64,000 nt of DNA from Paenibacillus albus (GTDB lineage: Bacteria; Bacillota; Bacilli; Paenibacillales; Paenibacillaceae). This document shows, piece by piece, positions 52,972 to 61,877 of the stretch; position 1 is the first letter of the stretch; each line of letters opens with the position of its first letter. The stretch spans positions 3,096,501-3,160,500 of the forward strand of contig NZ_CP034437.1 of the NCBI RefSeq assembly GCF_003952225.1, read 5' to 3'. The notes beneath the pieces are model-generated. The model searched no databases, was not told the origin of the DNA, and was given only the letters and a program-made list of their open reading frames with translations. Both the position numbers and the translations under genes were made by a program.

Positions 52972-54564
52972 TTACAGAAGATTAATTTCTTTAGCTTTAT
53001 TCAGGTCAGGCAGCTTCACAAGCTCTGCAATGACTTCTTTGGATGCGCCTTTGTCTACAGTCAGCACCATGATAGCAGAACCGCCTACCAGCTCACGACC
53101 TACTTGCATCGTTGCAATGTTGACGTTGTTGTTGCCAAGCAGCGTACCGACGTTACCGATGATACCCGGCTTATCGTTGTGCGAGATCAGAATCAGATTG
53201 CCCTCAGGAGCAACATCGACTGGGAAACGGTCGATCTGAACGATGCGCGGGCCATAGCCTGTAAGCATGGTTCCTGTTACTTGGCGAGTTGCTGTCTTGG
53301 AACGAAGCACGACCGTGAGCGAGTTCGTGAAGTCGCGTGCTACGTGTGACTTTTGAACAACGACATTGACATGACGCTCTTTTGCCAGATGCATCGAATT
53401 CACGACATTGACTTGATCTTTGCCAAGGTGGTGGGAGAGCACACCGCGTACGACATAACGCGTGAGCGGCTGCGTATCAACTTCGGACAGATCGCCAGCA
53501 TAGCTAACTGTAATTTCTTCTACAGCACCTTCGATCAATTGGGAAACGAAGCTTCCGAGCTTCTCGCCAAGACCGAAGTAAGGCTGGAGCTTGTTCAGCA
53601 CGTCTGCCGGAATAGGAGGCATGTTCACAGCATTCATGAACGGCTGTTCGCGCAAAATGTTAAGTACTTGTTCAGATACGTCAATCGCAACGTTCTCTTG
53701 CGCTTCAACCGTCGATGCGCCAAGATGCGGAGTTACGATGATCTTCGGATGCTTCAGGAACGGATGGTCTGCTGCCGGAGGTTCAACCTCGAATACGTCG
53801 AACGCTGCGCCTGCAACGATGCCTTGATCCACTGCTTCAACAAGCGCGTGCTCATCAATGATGCCGCCGCGCGCACAGTTAACGATGCGCATACCCTTCT
53901 TCATGACTTCGAATTGCGGACGGGAGATCATGTGGCGCGTTTCCGGTGTAAGCGGCGTATGAACCGTCATGAAGTCTGCGTTCCGTACGATGTCGTCAAC
54001 GCTGGATAGGCGAATGCCCATTTTCTCTGCACGCTCTTCAGTCAAGAATGGGTCATAGCCCCAAATATCCATGCCGAATGCTTTCGCGCGTTTAGCAACC
54101 TCGCTGCCGATACGGCCCATGCCGAGAACACCGAGGATTTTGCCGCGAAGCTCAACGCCTACGAACGACTTGCGGTCCCACTCACCGCCTACTGTCTTGT
54201 GGTAAGCTTGCGGAATGTGGCGGGCTACTGACATCATCATCGCGAACGTATGCTCACAAGTTGTAATCGTGTTGCCGTCTGGTGCGTTAATAACGATAAT
54301 TCCGCGCTGAGTAGCTGCATCCAAATCGATATTGTCTACGCCGACGCCTGCACGTCCGATAACTTTGAGCGCTTTGCCGGCTTCCATAATACGGGCTGTA
54401 ACCCGTGTTTGGCTGCGCACGAGAAGTGCGTCGTATTCACCGATAATTGCAACTAGCTCATCTTCACTTAATCCAGGCTTTTTGTCGACAATGACATCAT
54501 CTGCATCCATAAGCTTCTGAATGCCTAAATCGCTGATTGGATCTGATACCAATACTTTAAACAT
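52972..54564 (-). CDS. serA: D-3-phosphoglycerate dehydrogenase
   Basis: SerA performs the first committed step of serine synthesis, 3-phosphoglycerate to 3-phosphohydroxypyruvate. 530 residues in the long bacterial form: substrate-binding and NAD domains with [15 protein letters not shown], catalytic Arg in NCARGGIID, Glu and the His in VTPHLGAST, then an allosteric substrate-binding domain and a C-terminal ACT domain ([19 protein letters not shown]) for serine feedback. ATG 54564 with TAGGAGG upstream. It has its own promoter and a structured leader. Confidence 0.95.
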   Translation of the reverse strand: MFKVLVSDPISDLGIQKLMDADDVIVDKKPGLSEDELVAIIGEYDALLVRSQTRVTARIMEAGKALKVIGRAGVGVDNIDLDAATQRGIIVINAPDGNTITTCEHTFAMMMSVARHIPQAYHKTVGGEWDRKSFVGVELRGKILGVLGMGRIGSEVAKRAKAFGMDIWGYDPFLTEERAEKMGIRLSSVDDIVRNADFMTVHTPLTPETRHMISRPQFEVMKKGMRIVNCARGGIIDEHALVEAVDQGIVAGAAFDVFEVEPPAADHPFLKHPKIIVTPHLGASTVEAQENVAIDVSEQVLNILREQPFMNAVNMPPIPADVLNKLQPYFGLGEKLGSFVSQLIEGAVEEITVSYAGDLSEVDTQPLTRYVVRGVLSHHLGKDQVNVVNSMHLAKERHVNVVVQKSHVARDFTNSLTVVLRSKTATRQVTGTMLTGYGPRIVQIDRFPVDVAPEGNLILISHNDKPGIIGNVGTLLGNNNVNIATMQVGRELVGGSAIMVLTVDKGASKEVIAELVKLPDLNKAKEINLL

Positions 54565-54618
54565 GTTGGATTTGCCTCCTAAAGCGTTTGTTATGATGGA
54601 TGTATAGTGGAAGTGAAA

Positions 54619-54669
54619 GACCCTCGTCCTGAAAGCTATTGCACAATCGCAGCAGCTTAGGTGAGGGTC
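54619..54669 (-). promoter_or_regulatory. Long hairpin in the serA leader
   Basis: GAGGGTC (54663-54669) pairs with GACCCTC (54619-54625), enclosing further pairs AAGCT-GC-TGC with GCA-AGCTT. It lies between the serA promoter and the start codon on the minus strand. No T run follows, and T-box motifs are absent. Confidence 0.5.
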
Positions 54670-54745
54670 AATTCACACGATCACACGTCAAGCTAATGTT
54701 GAACCGGATTAATGTTGAAGCCAAGGCTGCATAATTGTTTACTAT

Positions 54746-54773
54746 TTTATAGCAAGAAGAACTATAAAAGCAA
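54746..54773 (-). promoter_or_regulatory. Candidate sigma-A promoter of serA
   Basis: On the minus strand, TTGCTT (54773-54768) and TATAAA (54751-54746) have a 16-base spacer, about 180 bases before the serA ATG. Confidence 0.5.
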
Positions 54774-54838
54774 TGACTAAAACTTGCTCAATTGTGAAAA
54801 TTTCGTTATGATCTACGCAACTAATTAGCAGGGGATGA

Positions 54839-55171
54839 TTGAACGTGGCTGAGTGGAGCAATATTAAACCGGAGTCTTTCTTGGAACTCGTCAAGAGCGG
54901 CCAGTTGACTGATGATCAGATCATTGATGTGCGAGAGCAGGAAGAATGGAACTTTTATCACCTCGAGCAAGGCACTCTAATGCCTCTATCCACCTTCGAG
55001 GAAAGCTCGGAGCAGATTAGCACAGAGAAGCCGGTTTACGTGATCTGCGCGCATGGCGTACGTAGCAGCGCCGTTTGCCGTTATTTAAGCGAAAGAGGAT
55101 ACGGCAACCTCACCAATGTTGTTGGCGGTATGGCTGCGGTATCCTCTCTGGAGGGCTTTCAGTACGACTAA
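54839..55171 (+). CDS. Rhodanese-like domain protein
   Basis: This 110-residue single rhodanese domain has the active-site Cys in VYVICAHGVRSSAV (CxxGxR loop) and the usual IIDVREQEEWNFYHL. It probably handles sulfane sulfur or acts as a small thiol carrier; the acceptor is not known. TTG 54839 is close behind AGGGG (54830-54834); GTG 54845 in frame has a better spacing of 10, so the first two residues are uncertain. It is divergent from serA with 274 bases between them. Confidence 0.88.
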   Translation: MNVAEWSNIKPESFLELVKSGQLTDDQIIDVREQEEWNFYHLEQGTLMPLSTFEESSEQISTEKPVYVICAHGVRSSAVCRYLSERGYGNLTNVVGGMAAVSSLEGFQYD

Positions 55172-55191
55172 GCTTTGGTTTTGTATTGCAG

Positions 55192-56112
55192 CTATTTCTC
55201 AGGGAAGAAGAATGGCAGCTGCGGAAGCAATTGCTTGGGATACAGCTCAGCTTTGCTATCCGCAAAGTCGCCTTGACGAACAGCATCTGTACGGATCAGC
55301 AGATCGACTACCGATGCGACTGTCTGCTTGTTCATATTAGCAGCTTGGCCCGAGCCGATGAATTGATCGACACGCGCGGTAAGATCTTGCGGATAGTAAG
55401 GTGCCAGCAGCTTACGCGCGGTCAGCTCATCGGCCATTAATTTATTCTTGATGGTCAGCGGCAATGCGCTCCAGCTCTTGATGTTAGCTGAGGAAGTCGA
55501 GCTAAAGCTGCTTGGAATGTTCGGGTCTACCGAGGATCCCCACTTCTGCATCGCGGAGTAATAATTCTGTTGGCCGCTTAATGCGAATTTGACGCCATCT
55601 ATATAATAGGGATCTTTTTTCAACGTTTTGAGCAGCGCGCTTGCTTCCACATTTTTGGATGAGCCGGCTGCGCGCTGTGCATTCTCGCTGAACATCTTAA
55701 GACTCTTGAGCAGATCAAGCTGCGCCGTCTGAAGCAGCGTAGCGCTATTCGGAACAGCTGCTTGCTCAGCTTCTTTATATTTCTGGTTAGCCATGCTTGC
55801 GAGTTCCTTCAGAGCAGAGCTAGTATCGCTGATTTGAGAAGTGGCCAGCTTATGCATCGTGTCGAACCATTCAGTTTGAAATTCACGATACGGCAAAAAT
55901 ACAGTATGATAGAAGGATACGAGGTCTTGCTGCTGATAGCTTCCGATCTTGGCGCTCTTGCTGGATAGGCTCTTCGTGCTCTCAACGAACTTAGTTTCCG
56001 TCTTGTCTGAACCAACCTGTACGCCATAGAAGAAGGCGCCAACTGCGACAATGAGCATGAATAGGAACCCGAGGCTAAAGAGCATTTCTGTACGTGTTAG
56101 TCGTTTCTCCAT
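55192..56112 (-). CDS. Membrane-anchored protein of unknown function
   Basis: I do not recognise the family. 306 residues from ATG 56112 with AAAGGGGATT upstream; the frame is open to 56193 but without a ribosome site. One N-terminal transmembrane helix (residues about 11-31, LFSLGFLFMLIVAVGAFFYG) is followed by a long helical, Ser/Gln-rich domain, probably outside the cytoplasm. It has no Cys and no enzyme motif. It converges with the rhodanese gene with only 20 bases between them and is divergent from the CPBP gene. Possibly a cell-envelope or sporulation protein typical of this group. Confidence 0.75.
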   Translation of the reverse strand: MEKRLTRTEMLFSLGFLFMLIVAVGAFFYGVQVGSDKTETKFVESTKSLSSKSAKIGSYQQQDLVSFYHTVFLPYREFQTEWFDTMHKLATSQISDTSSALKELASMANQKYKEAEQAAVPNSATLLQTAQLDLLKSLKMFSENAQRAAGSSKNVEASALLKTLKKDPYYIDGVKFALSGQQNYYSAMQKWGSSVDPNIPSSFSSTSSANIKSWSALPLTIKNKLMADELTARKLLAPYYPQDLTARVDQFIGSGQAANMNKQTVASVVDLLIRTDAVRQGDFADSKAELYPKQLLPQLPFFFPEK

Positions 56113-56268
56113 TATGAATCCCCTTTGTCCTATTAATAAATATATATGTATAATGAGGTTGATAGACTTGCCCGAATCTAGCACAATCGTCATGTTTCGG
56201 ATGTCCTAGACAAGTATAGGATAAAAGATTTGAAAAGGAAATATCAACCTTACAAGCAGGAGCTGAAC

Positions 56269-56859
56269 ATGAAGAAATTCGACATTCGTAATATTAAGCT
56301 GAAAACAATTAGCATCGACCAACTGGATGATCGAATGCTGCTCATTAATCTATATGCCACGCAGGCGATTACTTTAGTTATCGGTTTTATCTGGCTATTA
56401 TTTCAGCATCGCAATCCATTCTTTTTATTCTCGAAGGCGAGCAATTTGAACTATCTCTATTGGGGAGTTGGACTAGCCGCCGCCGTTATCGTCGTGGATC
56501 TGCTTGTAGCGAGGTTTGTTCCAGATGAAGCAAATGACGACGGAGGTGTGAATGAGCGAATATTCGGCAATCGGCCAGTATGGCATATCGCTGTGCTTTC
56601 GCTTATCGTTGCGATTTGTGAAGAGACGCTGTTCCGCGGAGCTGTGCAATATCATATTGGCCCCTATTGGACGAGTATTATCTTTGCATCGATCCATGTC
56701 CGTTACCTTCGCCACTGGATTCCAACAGGCCTTGTGTTTGCGATCAGCTACGCGCTAGGTTGGATTTATATTAAGACCGGTACCTTATGGGCGCCTATAA
56801 CAGCGCATTTCTTGATTGATTTGATAATGGGTCTGGTTATACGTTTTCGGAGGGCTTAA
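56269..56859 (+). CDS. CPBP-family intramembrane metalloprotease
   Basis: This 196-residue CAAX/CPBP protease-like protein has five or six helices. Motif 1 is ICEETLFRGAVQYH (EExxxR), motif 2 IIFASIHVRYLRHW, and a late His lies in APITAHFLIDLIMG. ATG 56269 follows GCAGGAG by seven bases. The Bacillus relative YpbD lies in the same serA-gudB interval. The role could be membrane protein cleavage or peptide maturation; substrate unknown. The next gene starts right after its stop. Confidence 0.87.
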   Translation: MKKFDIRNIKLKTISIDQLDDRMLLINLYATQAITLVIGFIWLLFQHRNPFFLFSKASNLNYLYWGVGLAAAVIVVDLLVARFVPDEANDDGGVNERIFGNRPVWHIAVLSLIVAICEETLFRGAVQYHIGPYWTSIIFASIHVRYLRHWIPTGLVFAISYALGWIYIKTGTLWAPITAHFLIDLIMGLVIRFRRA

Positions 56860-57096
56860 ATGAGCAGAGTAGAGAAATTCGGCAGACGAAATGCGGTTCC
56901 GGCTGAATCAAGAAGCAAGAATAAAAATAAGAAAGCATCGAAGCATTATGTAGAAGATAACAATGAGCTTCCTTCACGAAGAGAGGCTCATCCGTCAAAT
57001 AAACAGCAAATGACCAAGTGGTTCTTTCGTCTCGTAATCGGTTTGTTTGTGCTGTTAATGATTGGATTGCTAATATGGGGCCGGCAGTACTCATAG
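56860..57096 (+). CDS. Small basic single-pass membrane protein
   Basis: This 78-residue protein has a Lys/Arg/Asn-rich soluble N-terminus (residues 1-50) and one C-terminal transmembrane helix (LVIGLFVLLMIGLLIW). Its ATG directly follows the stop of the CPBP gene, with GGAGGG inside the upstream gene as ribosome site, so they are probably co-translated. It is in the position of ypbE or ypbF in Bacillus but lacks a LysM. Function unknown. Confidence 0.75.
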   Translation: MSRVEKFGRRNAVPAESRSKNKNKKASKHYVEDNNELPSRREAHPSNKQQMTKWFFRLVIGLFVLLMIGLLIWGRQYS

Positions 57097-57136
57097 CGCC
57101 ATTGAAGTTCTCCTCTACGAATAGAAAGGAGAGCTA

Positions 57137-57991
57137 ATGATCGTGATGTTCCTGTTTGCAGCTGCAGCTGTAGTTATTGTTGGATTGCTAAGTTATGTCT
57201 TATTCGTCATTCTATCTTACATGTATCGTTTGGATGAGCAGAGCGTGGAGCTTCAGCGGCTTCCGGCATCGTTCGATGGCACGAATCTGCTATTCATCTC
57301 TGATATTCACCGCAGGCACATACCTAATCAAATGATAGAGAAGTTTATGGCAGCCGGAGGAGCAGATTTGGTGCTGATCGGCGGAGATATTCGAGAGACG
57401 AAGGTACCGCTTGAACGCACTCGCAGCAATATTCAGAAGCTGGCACGCATCGCGCCGGTCTATCTCGTGTATGGCAATCATGATTATGATGAAGATATGA
57501 GAGCCTTGGAAGTAATGCTCGCGGAGGAACGCGTCCGTGTGCTCGTGAACGAATCGGTCGTGCTGGAGCAGCGAGACGGGAGCAGAATTCGGCTTGCCGG
57601 AGTGGACGATCCGCGCACTAGACGGGATAGGCTGCCGCTTGCGCTAAGCGAGCCTGAAGATGGCAGCGAGCTATGCACCATTGTGCTGGCACATGCGCCT
57701 ATACTTGCAACGAGGATGCCTGCAGATGCAGCCGTGGATCTTATGCTGGCAGGCCATACGCATGGCGGGCAGATTGCACTTCCATTCTATGGGCCTGTCC
57801 TGCGCAGGAAGAGCGATTCGGAGTACATACGGGGTTGGTTTGAGCTTGCAAACAAGGCAACAACCGGGCCAAAGCTGACCCGGTTGTTCGTTAGCTGCGG
57901 ATTCGGCACCTCTGGCCTGCCGATCCGGTTTATGACCCCTCCAGAGCTTCACCGCATTACTTTGCGGTCTGCGCAGCGGGGGGAGAAGTAA
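57137..57991 (+). CDS. Membrane-anchored metallophosphoesterase (YpbG-like)
   Basis: This 284-residue protein has an N-terminal transmembrane helix (residues 4-29) and a calcineurin-like fold. Metal and active-site motifs appear in order: FISDIH, LIGGDIRE, YGNHDYDED, LAHAPI and AGHTHGGQ. The first motif has the usual D-x-H. AAAGGAGAG precedes ATG 57137. Position between the CPBP gene and the mec gene matches ypbG. The physiological phosphoester is unknown. The last 35 bases overlap the end of the convergent deacetylase gene. Confidence 0.88.
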   Translation: MIVMFLFAAAAVVIVGLLSYVLFVILSYMYRLDEQSVELQRLPASFDGTNLLFISDIHRRHIPNQMIEKFMAAGGADLVLIGGDIRETKVPLERTRSNIQKLARIAPVYLVYGNHDYDEDMRALEVMLAEERVRVLVNESVVLEQRDGSRIRLAGVDDPRTRRDRLPLALSEPEDGSELCTIVLAHAPILATRMPADAAVDLMLAGHTHGGQIALPFYGPVLRRKSDSEYIRGWFELANKATTGPKLTRLFVSCGFGTSGLPIRFMTPPELHRITLRSAQRGEK

Positions 57992-58991
57992 GCTCAAGGT
58001 CAATCGTATCCGGATCGATGAATCCGTAGCCTTTCTCCTCAAGCTTAGTAAGCAGAGTATCGAGCGCGTCTGTTGTCCACGGCAGCTCATGCATAAGAAT
58101 GTTGACGCCTGGATGAAGCTGATCGAGCACATTGGCGATGACTTTGTCCGGCTTATCCTTCGTGCTTGCATCCCAATCGAGCGATCCGTTCGACCAAGTC
58201 ATATAGAGCATGCCATGATCGCGGACTACGCTTTTGACGAAAGTATTGCCATTGCCAAACGGGGGTCGGAAGAAGACAGGCTCCTTGCCGATTACATCCT
58301 TCACAATTTGCTGTACGTCGCCGATTTGCTTCTTCACCGAAGCTTCCGATTCTTTCTTCAAGTCGATGTGATCCCAGGAATGGTTGCCGATCGTTTGCCC
58401 GCGATCGGCTATTTTTTTGAGCAGCTCCGGATGTGCCTTGACCCGGTAGCCGTTAACGAAGAAGATGGCCTTCGCTTTATGCTTATCCAACGTATCCAGC
58501 AGGGCAGTGACCGTCTTGTCAGCCTTCGGTCCATCATCAAACGTGAGCAGGACGACTTTGCCAGTGGTTGTATTCTTATCAATAGGTACGAAGCTGTAAA
58601 CTTTGTTCATTCGGTACAGCTTCTGAGGTGCTTCCGTTACTGCTGGCGTATCGGTTTGGTTCGTATCCGCAGGGGTTGTATTCGTTGTTGTTTCTGCCCC
58701 TTTATTATCAGAAGCTGTTGTCCCCGGTTCACCATTATTGCTTTGATTCGTCGCCGATTGTTTCGTATCATTCCCGTTTTGGCTGGTATTGGCAGCATTC
58801 TGATTCGCTTCTGATTTCGTATTCGCGTTGGCGTTCCCTGTTGTGGTGTTCGTCGATCCGGGTCCGGTTGATGCCTCGTTCGTTTGGTTGTTTACAGCTG
58901 TCTTCGTGTTGCTGCTCGCGCCACAGCCTGTCAAGGCAAGTAACATCGCGATTGTAACGAGACTCATCTGATACGCACGTCGTTTCGGCAT
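57957..58991 (-). CDS. Lipoprotein polysaccharide deacetylase
   Basis: This 344-residue protein has a type II signal peptide (lipobox LALTGCG, Cys near residue 23). A linker of about 95 residues made almost only of Asn, Thr, Ser, Ala, Gly and Gln separates the lipid anchor from a NodB domain. The NodB motifs are LTFDDGPKADKT, GNHSWDHIDL, FFRPPFGNGN and LMHELPW. Such enzymes deacetylate peptidoglycan or other cell-surface glycans. ATG 58991 with AGGAGG upstream. It is convergent with and overlaps the phosphoesterase gene by 35 bases. Confidence 0.9.
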   Translation of the reverse strand: MPKRRAYQMSLVTIAMLLALTGCGASSNTKTAVNNQTNEASTGPGSTNTTTGNANANTKSEANQNAANTSQNGNDTKQSATNQSNNGEPGTTASDNKGAETTTNTTPADTNQTDTPAVTEAPQKLYRMNKVYSFVPIDKNTTTGKVVLLTFDDGPKADKTVTALLDTLDKHKAKAIFFVNGYRVKAHPELLKKIADRGQTIGNHSWDHIDLKKESEASVKKQIGDVQQIVKDVIGKEPVFFRPPFGNGNTFVKSVVRDHGMLYMTWSNGSLDWDASTKDKPDKVIANVLDQLHPGVNILMHELPWTTDALDTLLTKLEEKGYGFIDPDTIDLELTSPPAAQTAK

Positions 58992-59172
58992 GTAAGTAAA
59001 CCTCCTGTTGCCTATGGCTGCATTCGCTTCCCATTAAAGTGCCCTCATTGTATCATATTTAGATTTTGCCGCGAACTTTACTACTTCCTTAATTTGTGCA
59101 GGGATGAACGGTCCTGCCTGGGGCAATCTATAGGCGAGCCTTACAGCAGCATAGCAGAAGGAGGTTTGACGA

Positions 59173-59511
59173 GTGAGATTGACCGGTTTTCTTATTGGAA
59201 GTCTTGCTGGTATGGCGGCCGCAGCATATGTGGCGAGGAAGCGTCCCGGTATGTTCGCATGGGCAAGCAGCGCTGCTGGCCAAGCGGTTAGCGGAATGTC
59301 GCGCGGAATGACGCGCAAAGCGATGGGAGCTATGATGAGTCGGCAGTTTACGAATGAAGCGTCCCATGCAGTCCCAAAGCATACAGGCGGCTCCGCAGGC
59401 GGCGGTTCTGGTAAAGATTCATGGAGCCAGATCGAAATGCTGTTAAATAGCGATCCAAGCGTTAAGCAGCAGGTCGACGATATTAAAGCGGAAGCTGCAA
59501 AGCCTCATTAA
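59173..59511 (+). CDS. Small protein with N-terminal hydrophobic helix, unknown function
   Basis: This 112-residue protein is not recognised. Residues 1-21 (RLTGFLIGSLAGMAAAAYVA) form a glycine/alanine-rich helix like that of YtxH-type proteins. The middle is rich in Met, Arg and Ser (MSRGMTRKAMGAMMSRQF), then comes a Gly/Ser linker and a short acidic helix. GTG start seven bases after AAGGAGG, a strong site. Flanked by its own terminator, so expressed alone. Confidence 0.75.
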   Translation: MRLTGFLIGSLAGMAAAAYVARKRPGMFAWASSAAGQAVSGMSRGMTRKAMGAMMSRQFTNEASHAVPKHTGGSAGGGSGKDSWSQIEMLLNSDPSVKQQVDDIKAEAAKPH

Positions 59512-59535
59512 AAAAATTCAAAATAAAGTGCCCTA

Positions 59536-59597
59536 AAGAGAATCGTTTTGCCCTTCAATTGCGTATAAACAATTGACGGGGCAGCGATTCTTTTTTA
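59536..59597 (+). terminator. Long terminator upstream of the mec gene
   Basis: AGAATCG pairs with CGATTCT, GCCC with GGGC and TCAATTG with CAATTGA, followed by six T. Well-formed multi-part stem. Confidence 0.85.
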
Positions 59598-59781
59598 TGT
59601 CCGCGAGTAGTATTCCACTCACAGACATGCTAACATAGTTACATAGCACAATTTAATCACTCAAACAGCTGCTGCTTCATACGCTGTGTATAACAGATAC
59701 GCGTTCGCGTTCAGTGTGTTTTCGAAGACAGTTTTTGCTCCGAGAACGAAGCAGATGCTTTTCGAAAAGGAGGATCCTATC

Positions 59782-60387
59782 ATGAAAATCGAACGGCTCA
59801 ATCAAGACAAAATACGTATATTCCTGACGTTCGACGACTTGCTGGAGCGGGGGATCCAGAAGGAAGACATGTGGCGCGAAATTCCGAAGGTGCACGAGCT
59901 ATTCAGTGAAATGATGGATCAAGCCTATAGTGAGCTCGGCTTCGACGCTAACGGCCCACTGGCTGTTGAAGTGTTCGCTCTGCCTGCTCAAGGAATGGTC
60001 GTCATCGTGACACGTGGCAAAGTGAACGGGAAGAATGAGGATCACATTCAGGAAGATGAGAACGATGAAGACGTATACGAGATGGAAGTAACGCTTGAAC
60101 AAAGCGACATCGTTCTTTACGCGTTTCGGGACATCGAGGATGTCATCTCGGTCTGTAAGCAGCTGAAGTCTGCGGAACTGATCGATGATGGACGTCTATA
60201 CGCCTACAACGGTAAATATATGCTTGCCTTCGAACCTGTTGGATTTGAGCTGCCGCGCTATCACGCGATTATCGCGCTGCTAGCCGAGTATGGTGAGGCG
60301 ACCTCAATCACGACCGCAGTTCTTGAAGAATACGGTAAAGTGATCGTGCCTGCCAAAGCCGTTCTCGAAATTTGCACTCATTTCTAA
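59782..60387 (+). CDS. mecA: MecA-family adaptor protein
   Basis: MecA/MecB adaptors bind unfolded or specific proteins (such as ComK in Bacillus) and deliver them to ClpC-ClpP. The 201-residue protein has the N-terminal target-binding domain MKIERLNQDKIRIFLTFDDL, an acidic linker (EDHIQEDENDEDVYE) and the C-terminal ClpC-binding ferredoxin-like domain (FRDIEDVISVCKQL). ATG 59782 is eight bases after AAAAGGAGG. The site next to gudB corresponds to mecB (ypbH) in Bacillus. The 270-base gap upstream holds the previous terminator and nothing else I can identify. Confidence 0.9.
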   Translation: MKIERLNQDKIRIFLTFDDLLERGIQKEDMWREIPKVHELFSEMMDQAYSELGFDANGPLAVEVFALPAQGMVVIVTRGKVNGKNEDHIQEDENDEDVYEMEVTLEQSDIVLYAFRDIEDVISVCKQLKSAELIDDGRLYAYNGKYMLAFEPVGFELPRYHAIIALLAEYGEATSITTAVLEEYGKVIVPAKAVLEICTHF

Positions 60388-60404
60388 TCTAGTCCCATGT
60401 CATG

Positions 60405-60448
60405 AAAGCATCAGAATGCGGTTTTTTCCGTCGTTCTGGTGCTTTTGT
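60405..60448 (+). terminator. Terminator of the mec gene
   Basis: AAAGCATCAGAA (60405-60416) pairs with TTCTGGTGCTTT (60434-60445), with one G-U pair, followed by T. Confidence 0.8.
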
Positions 60449-60527
60449 TCGTTATGCGCTTCTCTTTGAGGATTCGTATCACCGCATAGCCTGACCTTTT
60501 GCCGCTCATATTACAAAGGAAAAGGTG

Positions 60528-61790
60528 GTGAACATTCCTGTGAATGGAATGGAGAATAGCAATGTATTGACCTCGACGCAAACGGTTATTGAAGAGGCGC
60601 TTCGGAAGCTTGGGTACGGCGATGATATGATTGAGTTATTGAAAGAGCCGATGCGCATGATGACCGTGCGGATACCGATTCGGATGGATGATGGCAAGAC
60701 TCGCGTATTCGTTGGCTATCGGGCGCAGCATAACGATTCGGTAGGACCGACCAAAGGCGGCGTCCGGTTCCATCCGGATGTCGATGAGATAGAAGTGAAG
60801 GCGCTGTCTATCTGGATGAGCATCAAGTGCGGCATAGCCGATCTGCCATATGGCGGCGGCAAAGGCGGCATTATTTGTGATCCGCGCAAAATGTCCTTCC
60901 GGGAGCTGGAGCGGCTTAGCCGCGGCTATGTCAGAGCGATCAGCCAAATCGTAGGGCCGACCAAGGACATCCCGGCGCCGGATGTGATGACGAACTCCCA
61001 AATTATGGCGTGGATGATGGATGAGTACAGCCGGATCCGCGAATTCGATTCGCCTGGCTTTATAACCGGCAAGCCGCTCGTGCTTGGCGGTTCATTAGGG
61101 CGCGAGAGCGCTACAGCAAGAGGCGTCGCTATTATGATTGACGAGGCGATGGCGAAGAAAGGCATTCCGCTCGCCGGATCGCGAATCGTCATTCAAGGCT
61201 TCGGCAACGCGGGCAGTTACCTGGCCAAATTCATGTATGACGCAGGCGCCAAAGTAATAGGTATTTCCGATGTGAACGGCGCGTTGTATAATGAGCAAGG
61301 ACTTGATATTGAAGATTTGATGGATCGCCGCGATTCGTTCGGGACGATTACGAATTTGTTCAAGAATACGATTTCCAATGACGAGCTGCTGACACTGGAT
61401 TGCGATGTGCTCGTGCCGGCTGCGATCGAGAACCAAATAACGGCAGACAACGCGGACCGAATTCGTGCTAAAATTATAGTCGAGGCTGCAAACGGCCCAA
61501 CGACGCTCGAAGCGACGCGCACCGTAACAGAGAGGGGCATCCTGCTTGTGCCGGATGTGCTTGCAAGTGCGGGTGGGGTTATAGTATCGTACTTCGAGTG
61601 GGTACAGAACAATCAAGGCTACTATTGGTCTGAAGCTGAAGTGGATTCCAAGCTGCGTGATATGATGATTCGCGGCTTTAATAGTATTTATGAGCTGCAT
61701 ATGCTGAAGAAAGTGGATATGCGGCTTGCCGCCTACATGGTAGGCGTGCGCAAAATGGCGGAAGCAGTCCGTTTGCGTGGCTGGGTATAA
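60528..61790 (+). CDS. gudB: NAD-dependent glutamate dehydrogenase
   Basis: This enzyme degrades glutamate to 2-oxoglutarate and ammonia. 420 residues, very close to Bacillus GudB/RocG. Catalytic and binding motifs are YRAQHNDSVGPTKGGVRFHP, PYGGGKGGI, PAPDV and the NAD site QGFGNAGSYLAKFM. The segment EVKALSIWM lacks the inactivating nine-base duplication known from laboratory gudB of strain 168, so it should be active. GTG 60528 lies seven bases after AAAGGA; GTG 60525 and 60540 are alternatives. Confidence 0.94.
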   Translation: MNIPVNGMENSNVLTSTQTVIEEALRKLGYGDDMIELLKEPMRMMTVRIPIRMDDGKTRVFVGYRAQHNDSVGPTKGGVRFHPDVDEIEVKALSIWMSIKCGIADLPYGGGKGGIICDPRKMSFRELERLSRGYVRAISQIVGPTKDIPAPDVMTNSQIMAWMMDEYSRIREFDSPGFITGKPLVLGGSLGRESATARGVAIMIDEAMAKKGIPLAGSRIVIQGFGNAGSYLAKFMYDAGAKVIGISDVNGALYNEQGLDIEDLMDRRDSFGTITNLFKNTISNDELLTLDCDVLVPAAIENQITADNADRIRAKIIVEAANGPTTLEATRTVTERGILLVPDVLASAGGVIVSYFEWVQNNQGYYWSEAEVDSKLRDMMIRGFNSIYELHMLKKVDMRLAAYMVGVRKMAEAVRLRGWV

Positions 61791-61877
61791 CAAACCTAGG
61801 CGCGCAGCGGCTAGCTGCTTCATTGTTAATGCTATTTTTGCGCAAGAAGTTTTAACGTCGGAAGGTGATTCGTTTCT

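Noticed and set aside
54565-54840. T-box riboswitch before serA
   Set aside because: No T-box sequence or specifier-loop architecture, and no terminator before the start codon.
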